Assembly: GCF_031180885.1 (NCBI RefSeq)
Contig: NZ_JAPSLK010000005.1
Coordinates: forward strand, 1-64,000
Source of the DNA: Saccharothrix sp.
GTDB lineage: Bacteria > Actinomycetota > Actinomycetes > Mycobacteriales > Pseudonocardiaceae
Direction: 5' to 3'
DNA: 64,000 nt
Shown here: positions 54,568 to 63,580 of the stretch, in pieces
Position numbering within the stretch: the stretch's first letter is position 1
Layout of the letters: the number at the start of each line of letters is the position of its first letter
Notes under the pieces: model-generated
Databases searched by the model: none
What the model saw: the letters and a program-made list of their open reading frames with translations, nothing else
What the model was told of the DNA's origin: nothing
Position numbers and translations under genes: made by a program

Positions 54568-57303
54568 GTGGAGTTCCGGGTCTTCGGCGCGGTGGAGGCG
54601 GTGGTCGACGGCGTCCGGCTGGACCTGGGCCACACCCGCCAGCGGTGCGTGCTCGCCGCGCTGCTGGTCGACCTCAACCGTCCCGTGCCCACCGAACGGC
54701 TCATCGACCGCGTGTGGGGCGACCGGCCGCCGTTGCGCGCGGACGGCGTCCTGCGGACCTACATCTCACGCCTGCGCCGCGCCCTGGGACCCGCCACGAT
54801 CGGCCGGCGCGCCGGCGGCTACCTCCTCGACGCCGAGTCGGACGACGTCGACCTGCACCGCTTCCGCGACCTGACCGCCCGCGCCCGCCGCCTCGACGAC
54901 ACCGCGCACGCGTTGAAGCTGGTCGAAGAGGCCCTGGCGCTGTCCGCCGCGGACCCGTTCGCGGGCCTGGACACGCCGTGGGTCGAGGCCGAGCGGCAGG
55001 CGCTGGCCGCCGAACGCGAAGCCGCCCAGGCCCACCGCGTCGACCTGGCCCTCCGGGTCGGCCGGCACGCCGAACTGCTCGCCGAACTGCCCGTCCGCGC
55101 CGCCGAACGCCCCTGGGACGAACGGCTCACCGGGCAGCTCATGCTCGCCCTCTACCGGACCGGCCGGGCGGCCGACGCGTTGCGGCACTACCAGGTCACC
55201 CGACAGGCGCTGGTCCGGCACCTGGGCACCGAACCCGGCCCCGAGCTGCGCGAACTGCACCGCCGGATCCTCGACGCGGACCCCACCCTGGCCGAGCCGA
55301 CCAGGCGCGTGCCGCAGCTGCTGCCCCCCGCGCCCGCCGCGTTCACCGGCCGCGAGCGGGAACTCGAAGCGCTCGACGCGCTCCTCGACCGCGCCCCGGT
55401 CGCCGTGCTGACCGGTGGCGGCGGCGTGGGCAAGACGTGGCTGGCGCTGCGCTGGGCGCACGGCCACCGCGACGACTTCCCGGACGGCCGCCTGCACGTC
55501 GACCTGCGTGGGTTCGACCCGGTCGCCGAACCGCTCGCGCCGGACGCGGTGGTGCGCGGGTTCCTGGGCGCGCTGGGCGTGCCGCCGCGCGAGGTGCCCG
55601 CCGAGCCGGACGCGCAGGCGAGCCTGTACCGGGACCTGACCGCGGACCGGCGGCTGCTGGTCGTGCTGGACAACGCCCGCGACACCGGCCAGGTCGCGCC
55701 GCTGCTTCCCGGCGGCACGTCCTGCGCGGTCCTGGTGACCAGCCGGCACCGGCTGACCGGACTGGTCGCGACCAGCGGGGCGGTGCCCGTGCCGGTGGAC
55801 GTGCTGGACGAGCCGGCGGCGGCCGACGTCCTGACCCGCCACCTCGGCGCGGACCGGGTGGCCGCCGAACCCGAGGCCGCCGAGGTCCTGGCCCAGCACG
55901 GCGGCGGGCTGCCGCTGGCGCTGGGCGTCCTGGCCGCCCGCGCGAAGGCCGCGCCGCACGTGCCGCTGGCCGCGCTGGCCGACGAGGTCCGCGACGCCCG
56001 GCTGGACGCCCTGGACACCGGTGACCTGCCGACCAGCCTGCGCGCGGTGTTCTCGGCGTCGCTGCGCGTCCTGGGCCCGGACGCGCGGCGCCTGTTCGGC
56101 CTGCTCGGGCTGGTGCCGGGGCCCGACGTGGCGGTGGCCGGGGCCGCCGCGCTGGCCGACCTGCCCGTGCCCCGCCTCCGGCGCGCGCTGCGCGAACTGG
56201 AGGACGCGCACCTGGTGCAGCAGCACGTGCCCGGCCGGTATCGGATGCACGACCTGGTCCGCCTGCACGCCCGCGAACTGGCCGACGACCCGGACGCCCT
56301 CGACCGGCTGTGCGACCACTACTGCCACGCGGCCTCCGTGGCGGCGGCCCTGTTCACCCCCGGCGAGCCGCACCGCCGCCCGCCCGTGCCGCCGCCGGTC
56401 GGCCCCGAACCCGCGTTCCCGACCCACCGCGAGGCGATGCGCTGGGTCGACGACGAACGCGCGTGCCTGCTCGCGATCGCCGTGCACGGCCGGCCCCGGC
56501 ACGCGGCACACCTCGCGCGGGCACTGGCCCGGTACCTCGACACCACCGCGCAGGTGCACGACGCGCTGGCCCTGCACACCGTGGCCGCCGAACGCACCGG
56601 CGACGGGTTCGCGCTGACCAACCGCGGGTTCTGCCTGACCCGCCTGGGCCGGCCCGAGGAGGCGCTGCCGTTCCTGCACCGGGCGCTGGAAGTCGTCGGC
56701 GACGACCTCGCGCTGGAGAACCTGGTCACCACCCAGTTGGGCATCACCGTCGGCGAACTGGGCCGCAACGCCGAGGCGGCGGGGTTCCACGCGCGTGCCC
56801 TGGCGGCGGCGCGGCGGGGCGGGTTCCGGCACAGCGTGGCGGTGGCGCAGATCAACTCCGGCGACCAGGACATCCACTTCGGCCGCTACGACGAGGCCCG
56901 CACGCGGTTGGAGGAGGCGGTGGAGATCGCGCGGGACCTGAAGGACTCCGGCTTGGGCGCGGTCGCGTTGGGCGCGTTGGGCGTGCTGTACGGGCACTTG
57001 GGCGACAAGCCGACGGCCTACCGGTACTTCGAGCAGGCGTTGGAGTTCTCCGCCGGCGTGGTGCGCACTTTGCGCATGGGCATCCTCTTCGACGCCGCCC
57101 GCACCACGCGCCGGTTGGACGGCCCGGAAGCCGCGCTGCCCCGGTTCGAAGAGGCGCTGGAGTTGAGCCGGCAGACCGGCTACCAGGCCGAACAGGCCCG
57201 CGTGCACGAGGCCATGGCCGAGGCGCTGACCGAGTTGGGCCGGGTCGCCGAGGCGCGGGAGCACCATGTGACCGCGTTGGACCTTCGCGCGAACCTGCGC
57301 TGA
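54568..57303 (+). CDS. AfsR/SARP-type regulator (BTAD-NB-ARC-TPR)
   Basis: Large transcription regulator of 911 residues. It has an OmpR-like winged helix (EFRVFGAVEAVVDGVRLDLG, RLRRALGP) and a bacterial activation domain with TPR-like helices to about 250. An NB-ARC ATPase follows (Walker A TGGGGVGKTWLALRW; RRLLVVLDNARDT as Walker B; GGGLPLAL), then several C-terminal TPRs (ALTNRGFCLTRLGRPEEALPF and similar). Such proteins activate secondary-metabolite genes in response to ATP binding. It is not next to a recognisable cluster except the halopyrrole locus 8 kb upstream. GTG 54568 follows AAGGGGA. Confidence 0.92.
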   Translation: MEFRVFGAVEAVVDGVRLDLGHTRQRCVLAALLVDLNRPVPTERLIDRVWGDRPPLRADGVLRTYISRLRRALGPATIGRRAGGYLLDAESDDVDLHRFRDLTARARRLDDTAHALKLVEEALALSAADPFAGLDTPWVEAERQALAAEREAAQAHRVDLALRVGRHAELLAELPVRAAERPWDERLTGQLMLALYRTGRAADALRHYQVTRQALVRHLGTEPGPELRELHRRILDADPTLAEPTRRVPQLLPPAPAAFTGRERELEALDALLDRAPVAVLTGGGGVGKTWLALRWAHGHRDDFPDGRLHVDLRGFDPVAEPLAPDAVVRGFLGALGVPPREVPAEPDAQASLYRDLTADRRLLVVLDNARDTGQVAPLLPGGTSCAVLVTSRHRLTGLVATSGAVPVPVDVLDEPAAADVLTRHLGADRVAAEPEAAEVLAQHGGGLPLALGVLAARAKAAPHVPLAALADEVRDARLDALDTGDLPTSLRAVFSASLRVLGPDARRLFGLLGLVPGPDVAVAGAAALADLPVPRLRRALRELEDAHLVQQHVPGRYRMHDLVRLHARELADDPDALDRLCDHYCHAASVAAALFTPGEPHRRPPVPPPVGPEPAFPTHREAMRWVDDERACLLAIAVHGRPRHAAHLARALARYLDTTAQVHDALALHTVAAERTGDGFALTNRGFCLTRLGRPEEALPFLHRALEVVGDDLALENLVTTQLGITVGELGRNAEAAGFHARALAAARRGGFRHSVAVAQINSGDQDIHFGRYDEARTRLEEAVEIARDLKDSGLGAVALGALGVLYGHLGDKPTAYRYFEQALEFSAGVVRTLRMGILFDAARTTRRLDGPEAALPRFEEALELSRQTGYQAEQARVHEAMAEALTELGRVAEAREHHVTALDLRANLR

Positions 57304-57388
57304 TTTTTGGTCCGGAAAACTGCTCAGCTGGTGAGCACTTTGACTCGGAGGATGGTCTCCAACAGCCCGTTCGAGAGGAGCCACCCCG

Positions 57389-57790
57389 ATGTTGCGAGGA
57401 CTCACCACCATCAGCTTCTTCGCCGACGACCTGGCCGCCGCGCGCGAGTGGTACGCCGAGGTGCTGGGCATCCAGCCGTACTTCGTGCGCGAGGTCGACG
57501 GCGCGCCGGCCTACATCGAGTTCCGGATCGGCGACTACCAGCACGAGCTGGGGATCATCGACCGGCGGTTCGCCGGGCCCGCGCCGGAGCAGCCCGGCGG
57601 TGCCATCGCGTACTGGGCGGTGGACGACGTGCAGGGGGCGTTCGACCGGCTGGTCGCGCTGGGCGGCAAGGTGCACCGGGAGCCCGTCGAGCGCGGTCCG
57701 GGGTTCGTGACGGCGTCCGTGGTCGACCCGTTCGGCAACGTCCTCGGCGTCATGTTCAACCAGCACTACCTCGACGTGCTGGGGGCGTGA
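57389..57790 (+). CDS. VOC/glyoxalase-like protein
   Basis: Vicinal-oxygen-chelate protein of 133 residues: TTISFFADDLAAAREWYAEVLG, GAIAYWAVDDVQGAFDRLVA and ASVVDPFGNVLGVMFN. It has the potential metal ligands of the glyoxalase/dioxygenase fold, but no assigned substrate. One base from the next gene, so likely co-transcribed. Confidence 0.9.
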   Translation: MLRGLTTISFFADDLAAAREWYAEVLGIQPYFVREVDGAPAYIEFRIGDYQHELGIIDRRFAGPAPEQPGGAIAYWAVDDVQGAFDRLVALGGKVHREPVERGPGFVTASVVDPFGNVLGVMFNQHYLDVLGA

Positions 57791-57791
57791 C

Positions 57792-58337
57792 GTGTTCAGC
57801 GCACCCACCGCCGCCGAGTGGCGGGCCTGGTTGACCGAGAACTCCGCGTCCGCCAAGGAGGTTTGGCTGGTGCTGCACCACAAGGACAGCCCGACGCCGA
57901 GCGTCCGCTACGCCGAGGCGGTCGAGCAGGCGCTGTGCTTCGGGTGGATCGACGGCCACCACCGCAAGAACGACGAACACTCATCCCGCCTGCGCTTCAC
58001 CCCGCGCACGACGCGCAGCACGTGGAGCCGGGTGAACCGGGAGCGGGCCGAGCGGATGATCGCGGAGGGTCTGATGACACCCGCCGGTCAGGCCGTGATC
58101 GACCTCGCGAAGGCGGCGGGGACGTGGGACCCGGTGCCCGACCCGGACACCGTGCCGGCCGACCTGGTGGCGGCGCTGGACCGCTCCCCCGCGGCCCGGG
58201 AGCACTTCGCGACCTTCCCGCCGTCGTCGAAGCGGCTGATCGTGGCGTGGGTGGTGGGGGCGAAGCGACCGGAGACGCGGGAACGCCGCATCGCCCGCAC
58301 GGTCGAGTTGGCCGCTTCGGGTGTGCGCGCCCGGTGA
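57792..58337 (+). CDS. YdeI/OmpD-associated family protein
   Basis: Protein of 181 residues. EWRAWLTENSASAKEVWLVL, YAEAVEQALCFGWIDGHHR, RFTPRTTRSTWSRVNRERAE and the C-terminal helical part are typical of the YdeI/OmpD-associated family, which has no proven biochemical role (a link to envelope stress or antimicrobial peptide resistance has been proposed in Bacillus). GTG start. Coupled to the VOC gene upstream. Confidence 0.88.
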   Translation: MFSAPTAAEWRAWLTENSASAKEVWLVLHHKDSPTPSVRYAEAVEQALCFGWIDGHHRKNDEHSSRLRFTPRTTRSTWSRVNRERAERMIAEGLMTPAGQAVIDLAKAAGTWDPVPDPDTVPADLVAALDRSPAAREHFATFPPSSKRLIVAWVVGAKRPETRERRIARTVELAASGVRAR

Positions 58338-58449
58338 GGTTGGCCGCCTGTGCACCGCGTTTGTCTCGCGCCGCACGGGGTTCTCGCGCGCCGTTCCGCC
58401 GTGGTGCCGCCGGCACCAGACTTGCCGGCACCCCCGGGAAAGGACCGCG

Positions 58450-59181
58450 ATGACGACGCTGTCGGACACCTCCACCTGGCTGCCCCTGGACGGCCTGGCC
58501 CCCGGCTTCGACCAGAACAAGGCGCCCACGGTCGCCGATCTGGACGGGCGTTCGTTCGGCTTGGACGGGCCAGTGCGCTTCACGGGCTCGTCCGTCGAGT
58601 GGGACGGCGGGACGCACCCGTGCGAGACGTTCCCGGTGGACGACGACCTGTACTACAGCCAGTTCCACCCGGGAGGGCGCGAGGCGTTCTCGCTGTTCCT
58701 GGACGTGCGGGCGAACCGGGCGCTGCTGGTGACCACCACGATCAACGACACCGGGACGCCCCGGGTCACCCAGCGCTTCACGCCCTTCGCCCTGCCGGGA
58801 GCCACCGGTCCCGTTCCGGCGCCGAGCCCGGCCTTGATCGGGAGGCGGGCGATGTGGGTCTACAGCACGGAGCACACCTACGAGCACGTGTACCTCAGCG
58901 CGCACTGGTACACGTGGCAGTGCCTGGCCGGGCCGGAGAAGGGCTTGGCGGACACCGACGAGAACACGACGTATGAGCTGCGGCCGGGGATCTACGTGTT
59001 CACGTGGCGGGAGAAGGTGATCCCGTGTGCGGCGGTGACCGTGGCCGACCACCGGGACGTGACCCGGATGCGGTCGCACGGGGCGTTGTTCGGGCTGGAC
59101 GAGTCCGGCGAGTCCCCGACCCACTTCACCTTCGGCGCCCACGGCCGTCTGCTGAGCACGACCATCCACCCCCTGGGTTAG
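58450..59181 (+). CDS. MoaF-like protein
   Basis: Protein of 243 residues of the MoaF family. The C-terminal half is best conserved: YSTEHTYEHVYLSAHWYTWQ, CLAGPEKGLADTDENTTYEL, YVFTWREKVIPCAAVTV and THFTFGAHGRLLS. MoaF was named from a molybdenum-cofactor operon, but related proteins are lipocalin-like binders or small dehydratases. No molybdopterin genes are near, so the cofactor link is doubtful. ATG 58450 is the start, with GGACC upstream. Its end overlaps the converging MarR gene by four bases. Confidence 0.85.
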   Translation: MTTLSDTSTWLPLDGLAPGFDQNKAPTVADLDGRSFGLDGPVRFTGSSVEWDGGTHPCETFPVDDDLYYSQFHPGGREAFSLFLDVRANRALLVTTTINDTGTPRVTQRFTPFALPGATGPVPAPSPALIGRRAMWVYSTEHTYEHVYLSAHWYTWQCLAGPEKGLADTDENTTYELRPGIYVFTWREKVIPCAAVTVADHRDVTRMRSHGALFGLDESGESPTHFTFGAHGRLLSTTIHPLG

Positions 59182-59720
59182 CCGAGGCTGGTGTCGCCGT
59201 GCTCGACCAGGAGCATGCGCAGGAGCTTGATCAGCAACTCCCGTTCCATCGGTGACAGGGGTGCCAGGAGCGCTTCCTCGTTGGCGATGTGGCCGACGAG
59301 GACGTCGTCCACCACCTTGAGGCCCTCGTCGGTCAGCCGGACCCGCACGGAGCGGCGGTCGTCCGGCGACTGGCCGCGGCGGACCAGGCCCTTCGCCTCC
59401 AGCCGGTCGATGCGGTTGGTGATCGCGCCCGAGGTGACCATCGCGGACTTCAGCAGCGCGCCCGCGGTCAGCTCGTAGGGCGCGCCGGAGCGGCGCAGGC
59501 TGGCGAGGACGTCGAACTCCCAGGGTTCGAGGCCGTGCGTGGCGAAGTAGTCCTTCAGCCTGCGCTCGAAGACCCGCGACAGCCGGGACACCCGTCCGAT
59601 CACGCCCATGGGCGAAACGTCCACGTCGGGCCGTTCGCGCTCCCACTGGGCTGTCAGCTCGTCGACCGCGTCCCGCTCGGCTCGTGCGGCTTGATCGGCG
59701 CCCAAGGCCAGCCCCTCCAA
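59178..59720 (-). CDS. MarR-family regulator
   Basis: Winged-helix regulator of 180 residues: GLEPWEFDVLASLRRSGAPY, LLKSAMVTSGAITNRIDRLE and GLVRRGQSPDDRRSVRVRL. It is divergent from a reductase gene, with palindromes of consensus TCTYGACRTYGAGA in the 90-base spacer, so it probably represses both. Start ATG 59720. Confidence 0.92.
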   Translation of the reverse strand: MEGLALGADQAARAERDAVDELTAQWERERPDVDVSPMGVIGRVSRLSRVFERRLKDYFATHGLEPWEFDVLASLRRSGAPYELTAGALLKSAMVTSGAITNRIDRLEAKGLVRRGQSPDDRRSVRVRLTDEGLKVVDDVLVGHIANEEALLAPLSPMERELLIKLLRMLLVEHGDTSLG

Positions 59721-59737
59721 ACTCTCAACGTTAAAAC

Positions 59738-59786
59738 TCTTGACATCGAGACAATCCTCTTGATATGAATTATCTCGACGTTGAGA
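59738..59786. promoter_or_regulatory. paired MarR operators
   Basis: TCTTGACATCGAGA (59738-59751) and TCTCGACGTTGAGA (59773-59786), both 14-base near-palindromes of the same consensus, 35 bases apart. A weaker related site (TCTCAACGTT) starts at 59723. Confidence 0.8.
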
Positions 59787-59810
59787 AGCTTACCGGACAG
59801 GGGGACGACA

Positions 59811-60615
59811 GTGAAGACCTTGGTGATCGGAGCGACCGGGTACATCGGGTCCGCGGTGGCGGAGGCGCTGGTCGAGCGCGGCCACGAGGTGGTGGCGCTG
59901 AGCCGGAGCGGGGTCGAAGGCGGCCAGTACGAGGTGCGCGTGGGCGACCTGACCGACCCCACGTCGCCGGCCGGCGCGGCCGCCGGTGTCGACGCGGTGG
60001 TCCACGTAGCGCCGCCGCCGGGTGACGAGCAGGCGGGCAAGGCGGCCCTCGCAGCGCTGCTCGACAGTGGCGCTCGCGTCGTCTACACCAGCGGCGTGTG
60101 GGTCCTGGGCGCATCGGGCGACACACCCTTGGGTGAAGACGCCCCCACCAACCCCCTGCCCATCGTCGGCTACCGGCCGCGCCTGGAGCAGCAGGTGCTG
60201 ACAGCGGGCGGTGTCGTGCTGCGGCCCGGCATCGTGCACGGCCGCGGGGGCGGCATCCCGTCGATGCTCGTCGGCTGGGCGAAGGAGGACGGTGCCGGCC
60301 GCTACGCCGGCGCGGTGACAACGAGGTGGCCGATGGTCCACGTGGACGACCTGGCGGAGTTGTTCGCCCTGGCCGTGGAGTCCGCCGAGCCCCGGCACCG
60401 TGCTGCACGGCGTGTCGGAGGAGGCCGTCTCCACCGTCGCGCTGGCCGCCGCAGCCGACCAGGCAGCCGGCGGCCAGGGCCGAGCCCACCCGTGGCCCAC
60501 CGCCGCCGAGGTCGTGGGCGAGCAGTTCGCGGACGCCCTGGCCCTGGACCAGACCGTGACCTCCACAGCCACCCGCAAGTCGGTCGGCTGGAACCCCACC
60601 ACCCCACAGCCCTGA
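59811..60615 (+). pseudogene. NAD-dependent epimerase with one frameshift
   Basis: Extended SDR of about 267 residues when corrected. GTG 59811 starts VKTLVIGATGYIGSAVAEAL (nucleotide loop), then VYTSGVWVLGASGDTP, YRPRLEQQVLTAGGVVLRPG and TTRWPMVHVDDLAELFALAV. In the run GAGCCCCGG near 60391 one C too many shifts the frame; the correct continuation is GTVLHGVSEEAVSTVALA to GWNPTTPQP and a stop at 60615. It is the target of the divergent MarR regulator. Either recent decay or a sequencing error at the C run. Confidence 0.85.
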
Positions 60616-60965
60616 CCGACCTCCTCACCGGCTCCTACTAACCAACCCGGCTTAGCTGCCCACCCCCACCGGGCCGCCACCCCACCGGGCCGCCACCCCA
60701 CCGGGCCACCACGTCCACCCGACACCCCCACCCTCGCCCGCGCCCACCCCCATTCACGCTCGCCCGCCGCGCCCACCAGCACGGCGGGCGGGCGCACCCA
60801 GCGCGCCACTCCTGCCCACCGATTCCAGCTCCACCACACCGCCGGCCAATCCCCACCAGCCGACACCAACCCCCACAAGGAGCCGCCTGCCGCCAACACT
60901 CACCCCCGTCCACCAGCCGCCACAAGTCACCGCGGCAGCCGCATCCCAACACCCACCCCCGTCCG
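60616..60965. other. gene-free spacer with GGGCCGCCACC repeats
   Basis: Three to four imperfect copies of CCGGGCCGCCACCCCA (60675-60720), then C-rich low-complexity sequence. No gene seen. Confidence 0.65.
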
Positions 60966-61112
60966 TTATTGCGGCTCGTCGGGCTCGGACCAGGGCGGTA
61001 CTTCCTCCGCCAGTTCCCGGTAGTGGTCGACCTCCTGGGGTGTGGGGTCCACGCCCGCTTCCTCCGCGAACTCCTCCGGGTCCTCGTGTTCGGTCGGTTC
61101 CGGTTCGGTCAT
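60966..61112 (-). CDS. small acidic protein
   Basis: A 48-residue, strongly acidic protein (about 16 Glu/Asp), starting MTEPEPTEHEDPEEF and ending WSEPDEPQ. ATG 61112 has GGGAGGTG 6-7 bases upstream, and the codons end mostly in G or C, so translation is likely. No known family. The single Trp and the Glu-rich repeats (EEFAEEA, ELAEEVP) suggest a small binding or disordered protein. It is divergent from the MFS gene. Confidence 0.7.
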   Translation of the reverse strand: MTEPEPTEHEDPEEFAEEAGVDPTPQEVDHYRELAEEVPPWSEPDEPQ

Positions 61113-61298
61113 CACAGCCACCTCCCGGCCGAGGGGTGCCCGGCGCCACAGGTCGAAAACGTGGTGCGCCGTGCGTGTTCCCGCGTTACGTGAAGGAATT
61201 CACTGATCAACAGGGTTTGGAGGCGAGAACCGACGCCTACTGTGTACGCCGTTCGCAGGGCACGTCGAGGCCCCGAGGATCGTGTACAGGGAGCCCCG

Positions 61299-62657
61299 AT
61301 GTTCCGCGCGTTGCGCGGCCGAAACTACCGCCTGTGGGCGGTGGCCGACCTGGTGTCGGTCACCGGCACGTGGATGCAGTTGATCGGCCTCAACTGGGTT
61401 GTCATGGAGCGCACCGGCTCCGCCGCCACGGTCGGCCTGTCCGTGCTCGCGGGCACCTTGCCGTCGGTGTTGCTGGGGCCGTGGGCCGGGTCGTTGGCCG
61501 ACCGGTTGCCGGTCCGGAACATCATCCTCACCTGCCAGTCGCTGCACGCCCTGATCGCCGGCATCCTGGCGTTCGCCGTGTGGCAGAACGCGCCGATCCC
61601 GGTCCTCTTCGCGTTGACCGCCACAGCCGGCCTCGTCTCGGTGTTCGACGGCCCCGCGCTCGGCAGGTTCGGCGGCCAGGTGGTGTCGCGCGAGGACCTG
61701 GGCAACGCCCTGGCGCTCGGCTCGGTGCTCAGCTCCACCGGCCGAATCCTGGGCATGAGCAGCGCCGCAGTGCTGGCTGCGGCACTGGGCACTCCAGCCC
61801 TGTTCGTGATCAACGCGTTCAGCTTCATGGCAGTGGTAGTTGCCGTCCTGGCCATGCGCACTCACGAACTGCATCCATTGGCGGTCAGCCCCCGCGAACA
61901 GGCCGGTGTGCGGGCAGGCCTCCGCTACGTCACCGCGTCCGGCCGCCTCTTGCTGCTGTTCGCGCTGGGTTTCGTGCTGTCCAGCCTGGGCCGCAACTAC
62001 CAGGTGACCATGGCCGCGATGAGCGACAGCGCCACCCACTACGGCGTGCTGTCAACGATCTTCGCCATCGGCACCGTGGTCGGCGGCCTGGCAGCGTCGG
62101 CATGCCGGAAGCTCACCCTCCGCCTCCTCCTCATCGCCGCAGGCGTGACAAGCATCTTCCAGGCCATCGGCGGCGTGATGCCTGGCACCTGGGGCTTCGC
62201 TCTAGTCCTCCTACCCATCGCAGCCGGCGCGGTGGTCATCGACACCACCATGAGCACCCGCCTGCAACTGGACACCGCAGACGGCATGCGCGGCCGTCTT
62301 CTCGCGGTCAACCACGCGGTGGGCGCCGCAGCCGGTGCCGTAGGCGCACCCCTTCTGGGCTGGCTGTGCGAGCACCTGGGCGCCCCCGAAACCCTGGTCC
62401 TGGCCGGCACCCTCACCTTGATCGCCACCGCCTTCGCCACCACGGTCTTCGCCGCACCCCCACACCGCCGAGCAGCCCTAGCCCACCGAGTCCTCCGCCG
62501 CCCCCACCCAGTCCTCCCACCCTCCGGCCACCCCCACACCACCACCCGCCCAACCTCCCGCCGCCGCCACCACCCCCGCCCCCTCCCCCACAAAACCCAC
62601 ACCCACGCCCACACCCACGCCCACACCCACGCCCACACCCACGCCACCCACCGCTAG
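61299..62657 (+). CDS. MFS exporter with His-rich tail
   Basis: Major facilitator superfamily exporter of 452 residues with about twelve helices (enterobactin-exporter-like type: NYRLWAVADLVSVTGTWMQL, GPWAGSLADRLPVRN, VFDGPALGRFGGQVV, LLAVNHAVGAAAGAVGAPLLG). ATG 61299 follows AGGGAG. The last ~60 residues are Arg/His/Pro-rich and end in four HTHA repeats encoded by a 12-bp tandem repeat. Such a tail could bind metals, or be a by-product of repeat expansion. Substrate unknown. Confidence 0.85.
   Translation: MFRALRGRNYRLWAVADLVSVTGTWMQLIGLNWVVMERTGSAATVGLSVLAGTLPSVLLGPWAGSLADRLPVRNIILTCQSLHALIAGILAFAVWQNAPIPVLFALTATAGLVSVFDGPALGRFGGQVVSREDLGNALALGSVLSSTGRILGMSSAAVLAAALGTPALFVINAFSFMAVVVAVLAMRTHELHPLAVSPREQAGVRAGLRYVTASGRLLLLFALGFVLSSLGRNYQVTMAAMSDSATHYGVLSTIFAIGTVVGGLAASACRKLTLRLLLIAAGVTSIFQAIGGVMPGTWGFALVLLPIAAGAVVIDTTMSTRLQLDTADGMRGRLLAVNHAVGAAAGAVGAPLLGWLCEHLGAPETLVLAGTLTLIATAFATTVFAAPPHRRAALAHRVLRRPHPVLPPSGHPHTTTRPTSRRRHHPRPLPHKTHTHAHTHAHTHAHTHATHR
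62598..62645. repeat. 12-bp repeat coding HTHA units
   Basis: Four exact copies of CACACCCACGCC in frame with the MFS gene, encoding HTHAHTHAHTHAHTHA just before its stop. Confidence 0.92.
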
Positions 62658-63067
62658 CCAACCCACGAACCACACCGCCACCAACCCCCGCCCGCACCCC
62701 AACAGGCCCCGACCAACGCACACCCGACCCGGCAACGCGGCCCCACCCGGCAACCCCACCCGACAGGCCTCGCCCGACACACGCCCCCCGGCAACCCTGC
62801 CCGCCAGCCCCGGACGACTGCTCCGCCCGGCGGCCCGGCCCATCGGTACAACCCCGGCGCGGCCGCGCAACCCAGCCAGCAGGCCTGGCCACCTCTGCAG
62901 CCGACTCGGCCCGAAGCGCGACCCGGCGGCCTAGCCGACAACACGGCCCGGCTGCGTAGCCGATAACGCGGCCCGATGCGGCAGTCCCTGTCAAACCCGG
63001 CGGGCCCCACCCGACACGGCAACACGGCCCGACGTGCGGTGCGACCCGAGGGTGGCGGGGGTATTGG
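62658..63067. other. gene-free low-complexity spacer
   Basis: C-rich, with recurring CCCGGCAAC and GGCCCGGC motifs. No gene or strong hairpin is seen; it separates converging genes. Confidence 0.65.
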
Positions 63068-63580
63068 TCAGCGGTAGAAGAAGATGTCTAGTTCCAGGAT
63101 GTCGGTGCCGCCGCGCCAGAAGCCCTCGCCGCTGGCGTCGGCGAAGGCCGGTTGGCGGGATTGCAATGCGCTGAGAACCATCTTCGCGCGCTCTTGGGCC
63201 TCGGCCACGCCGTCCAAAGGGCCGGCGGCGAAGACCAGGACGAAACCTACCGCTCGGCCCGGGCCGCGTGCGGCTACCTCTCGGCTTACCGCGTCCAGGA
63301 CGCCCGCCGCGACCGGGCCGTCCGGACCCTCCGCTGCCAGCCGGTCCAGGTCTGCTTCTACCTCGATCTTCACCGGGGTTCGGTCGAGCACGCGTTCGGC
63401 GACGGTGGTGGTTGTGGTGGGGGCGGTTGTCGTGGTGGTGGTGGTTGTTGTGGTGGTTGTTGAGGAAGCTGTGGCGGTGCCGGGGGTGGATTCCAGGCCG
63501 ATTATGAAGAGGACCAGGAACAGGTCGGCGAAAAGCCAGCCGGCCAACAACACCACGTGAAGTTTGCGTTGGCGGGTCAT
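63068..63580 (-). CDS. MotB/ExbD-like single-span membrane protein
   Basis: Protein of 170 residues. The N-terminal short cytoplasmic stretch leads into one membrane helix, HVVLLAGWLFADLFLVLFII, which has an Asp inside the helix, as in MotB, ExbD, TolR and ZorB, where it carries the proton path. A Thr-rich linker (12 consecutive Thr) and a periplasmic domain of about 100 residues follow (VKIEVEADLDRLAAEG, VGFVLVFAAGPLDGVAEAQ, DILELDIFFYR) that could be a reduced OmpA-like fold; no clear peptidoglycan motif is seen. ATG 63580 overlaps the upstream partner by four bases. Confidence 0.65.
   Translation of the reverse strand: MTRQRKLHVVLLAGWLFADLFLVLFIIGLESTPGTATASSTTTTTTTTTTTTAPTTTTTVAERVLDRTPVKIEVEADLDRLAAEGPDGPVAAGVLDAVSREVAARGPGRAVGFVLVFAAGPLDGVAEAQERAKMVLSALQSRQPAFADASGEGFWRGGTDILELDIFFYR

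Noticed and set aside
58450..59181. Molybdenum cofactor biosynthesis function
   Set aside because: The family name MoaF alone is weak evidence and no other molybdopterin gene is present.
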